A stretch of DNA of 64,000 nt from Planctomycetia bacterium (GTDB taxonomy: Bacteria > Planctomycetota > Brocadiia > Brocadiales > Brocadiaceae), in contig JABTVC010000003.1 of assembly GCA_015075005.1 (NCBI GenBank), positions 124,001 through 188,000 on the forward strand, in the 5' to 3' direction. Positions 63,527 to 64,000 of this stretch are shown one piece after another. The notes beneath the pieces are model-generated. The model worked only from the letters and a program-made list of their open reading frames with translations. It searched no databases and was not told the DNA's origin. Both the position numbers and the translations under genes were made by a program. Numbering within the stretch: the first letter of the stretch is position 1; each line of letters starts with the position of its first letter.

Positions 63527-64000
63527 TCAGTGTGAATATCCAAGGCCGAAACCAATATGCCACGAAGGATATGGGGTACCATACCCTCTTTCGTCTGGCC
63601 AAAGGTATAACTCCTTCACATAAACCAGTGGATAGCTGTACTCTGTTTCGTCCAAAGGGAGAATCTGCTCCCCTGAACCACTCCCGCAATCGTAACAGCC
63701 CGTCCCCGAGTAAATACATTTCCATCGAGGTAGCGGCTGTCAAGAGCAAGAAACCTCCCTCCGGTATCGTCTACGTCCTTAGGCTTTCCGCGGAAACCTG
63801 CAGGGCGTTGTAACACTTTTAGCAGCGTTCCCTCTTTGGTATTTTCGGTTTCGATGACGATTCCGCTCAAGATAATCATTTGACCTTTGCAGCCTTCAGG
63901 ATCATTGAGTATCGCCCCGAAAGTAACATCCGGTCTGACTTGATCCCTGACCTGCTTCGATATAACCGGCGCACAGCCCGCCATTAATAAAAATGAAATA
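63527..64000 (-). CDS. Slp-family lipoprotein paralogue, partial (frameshifted)
   Basis: The 5' end lies beyond the window edge; the visible start ISFLLMAGCAPVISKQVRDQ includes the lipobox LMAGC. It then matches the neighbouring gene: RPDVTFGAILNDPEGCKGQM, NTKEGTLLKVLQRPAGFRGK, FLALDSRYLDGNVFTRGRAV and TIAGVVQG. A frameshift near 63665 must be bridged, after which EQILPLDETEYSYPLVYVKE and LYLWPDERGYGTPYPSWHIG run to TGA 63527-63529. A tandem duplication that has diverged, notably in the C-terminal tail. Confidence 0.82.

Overview
The window looks like a chromosomal stretch of a moderately AT-rich Gram-negative bacterium. An anammox-type planctomycete (Brocadiales) is my best guess. I infer this from an N-type ATP synthase operon lacking a delta gene, the combined TreYZ and GlgE alpha-glucan loci, duplicated Slp-type lipoproteins and many decayed insertion sequences. 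No 16S rRNA or anammox marker gene is present, so the assignment stays tentative.

Layout. 1-2.7 kb: a broken ISKra4-like transposase and unassigned sequence. 2.7-10.3 kb: a largely broken set of stress genes (lmo0937-like and DUF3185 membrane peptides, a catalase split by an insertion sequence, a DUF3047-like protein, cbpA, cbpM and a BON-domain remnant). The catalase is interrupted by a complete 2.46 kb IS4-type element with 35-36 bp inverted ends, an 11 bp target duplication and a DUF4338 (DruA-like) passenger. 10.3-17.1 kb: the nine-gene ATPase operon atpDCQRBEFAG, intact. 17.1-25.2 kb: remnant of a TreT-like trehalose glycosyltransferase, a giant MscS/MscK-type channel, beta-propeller fragments and treZ. 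25.2-39.7 kb: glgE, treS-maltokinase, glgB, a GH57 protein, malQ and treY. With treZ these could interconvert glucan and trehalose in a loop: TreY/TreZ release trehalose, and TreS-Mak, GlgE and GlgB rebuild branched glucan. 39.7-44.6 kb: a DUF2130 protein and an AddB-like nuclease without a visible AddA partner.

44.7-53.8 kb reads on the minus strand. In transcription order it holds tRNA-Arg(ACG), tadA, tRNA-Ser(CGA), tRNA-Ser(GGA), the SRP RNA, dnaX, ybaB, recR, rpoN, a small lipoprotein, a D-aminoacylase-like amidohydrolase and a CYTH protein; radC lies upstream. 53.9-64 kb: a DUF2284 protein, a phasin-like coiled coil, ubiB, a SagB-type nitroreductase, a histone deacetylase-like hydrolase, rpsT, def, fmt, DUF116, rsmB and two tandem Slp-type lipoproteins, the last cut by the window edge.

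Quality caveat. Many genes carry single-base frameshifts, and nearly all of those I reconstructed fall in short mononucleotide runs (malQ, treZ, tadA, def, radC, the AddB-like gene, the MscS gene, catalase, slp). Because def and tadA are usually essential, much of this may be consensus error rather than true decay. I keep such genes as CDS with the lesion stated, and use pseudogene where fragments are also truncated, interrupted or heavily damaged. No CRISPR array, rRNA or riboswitch was recognised.
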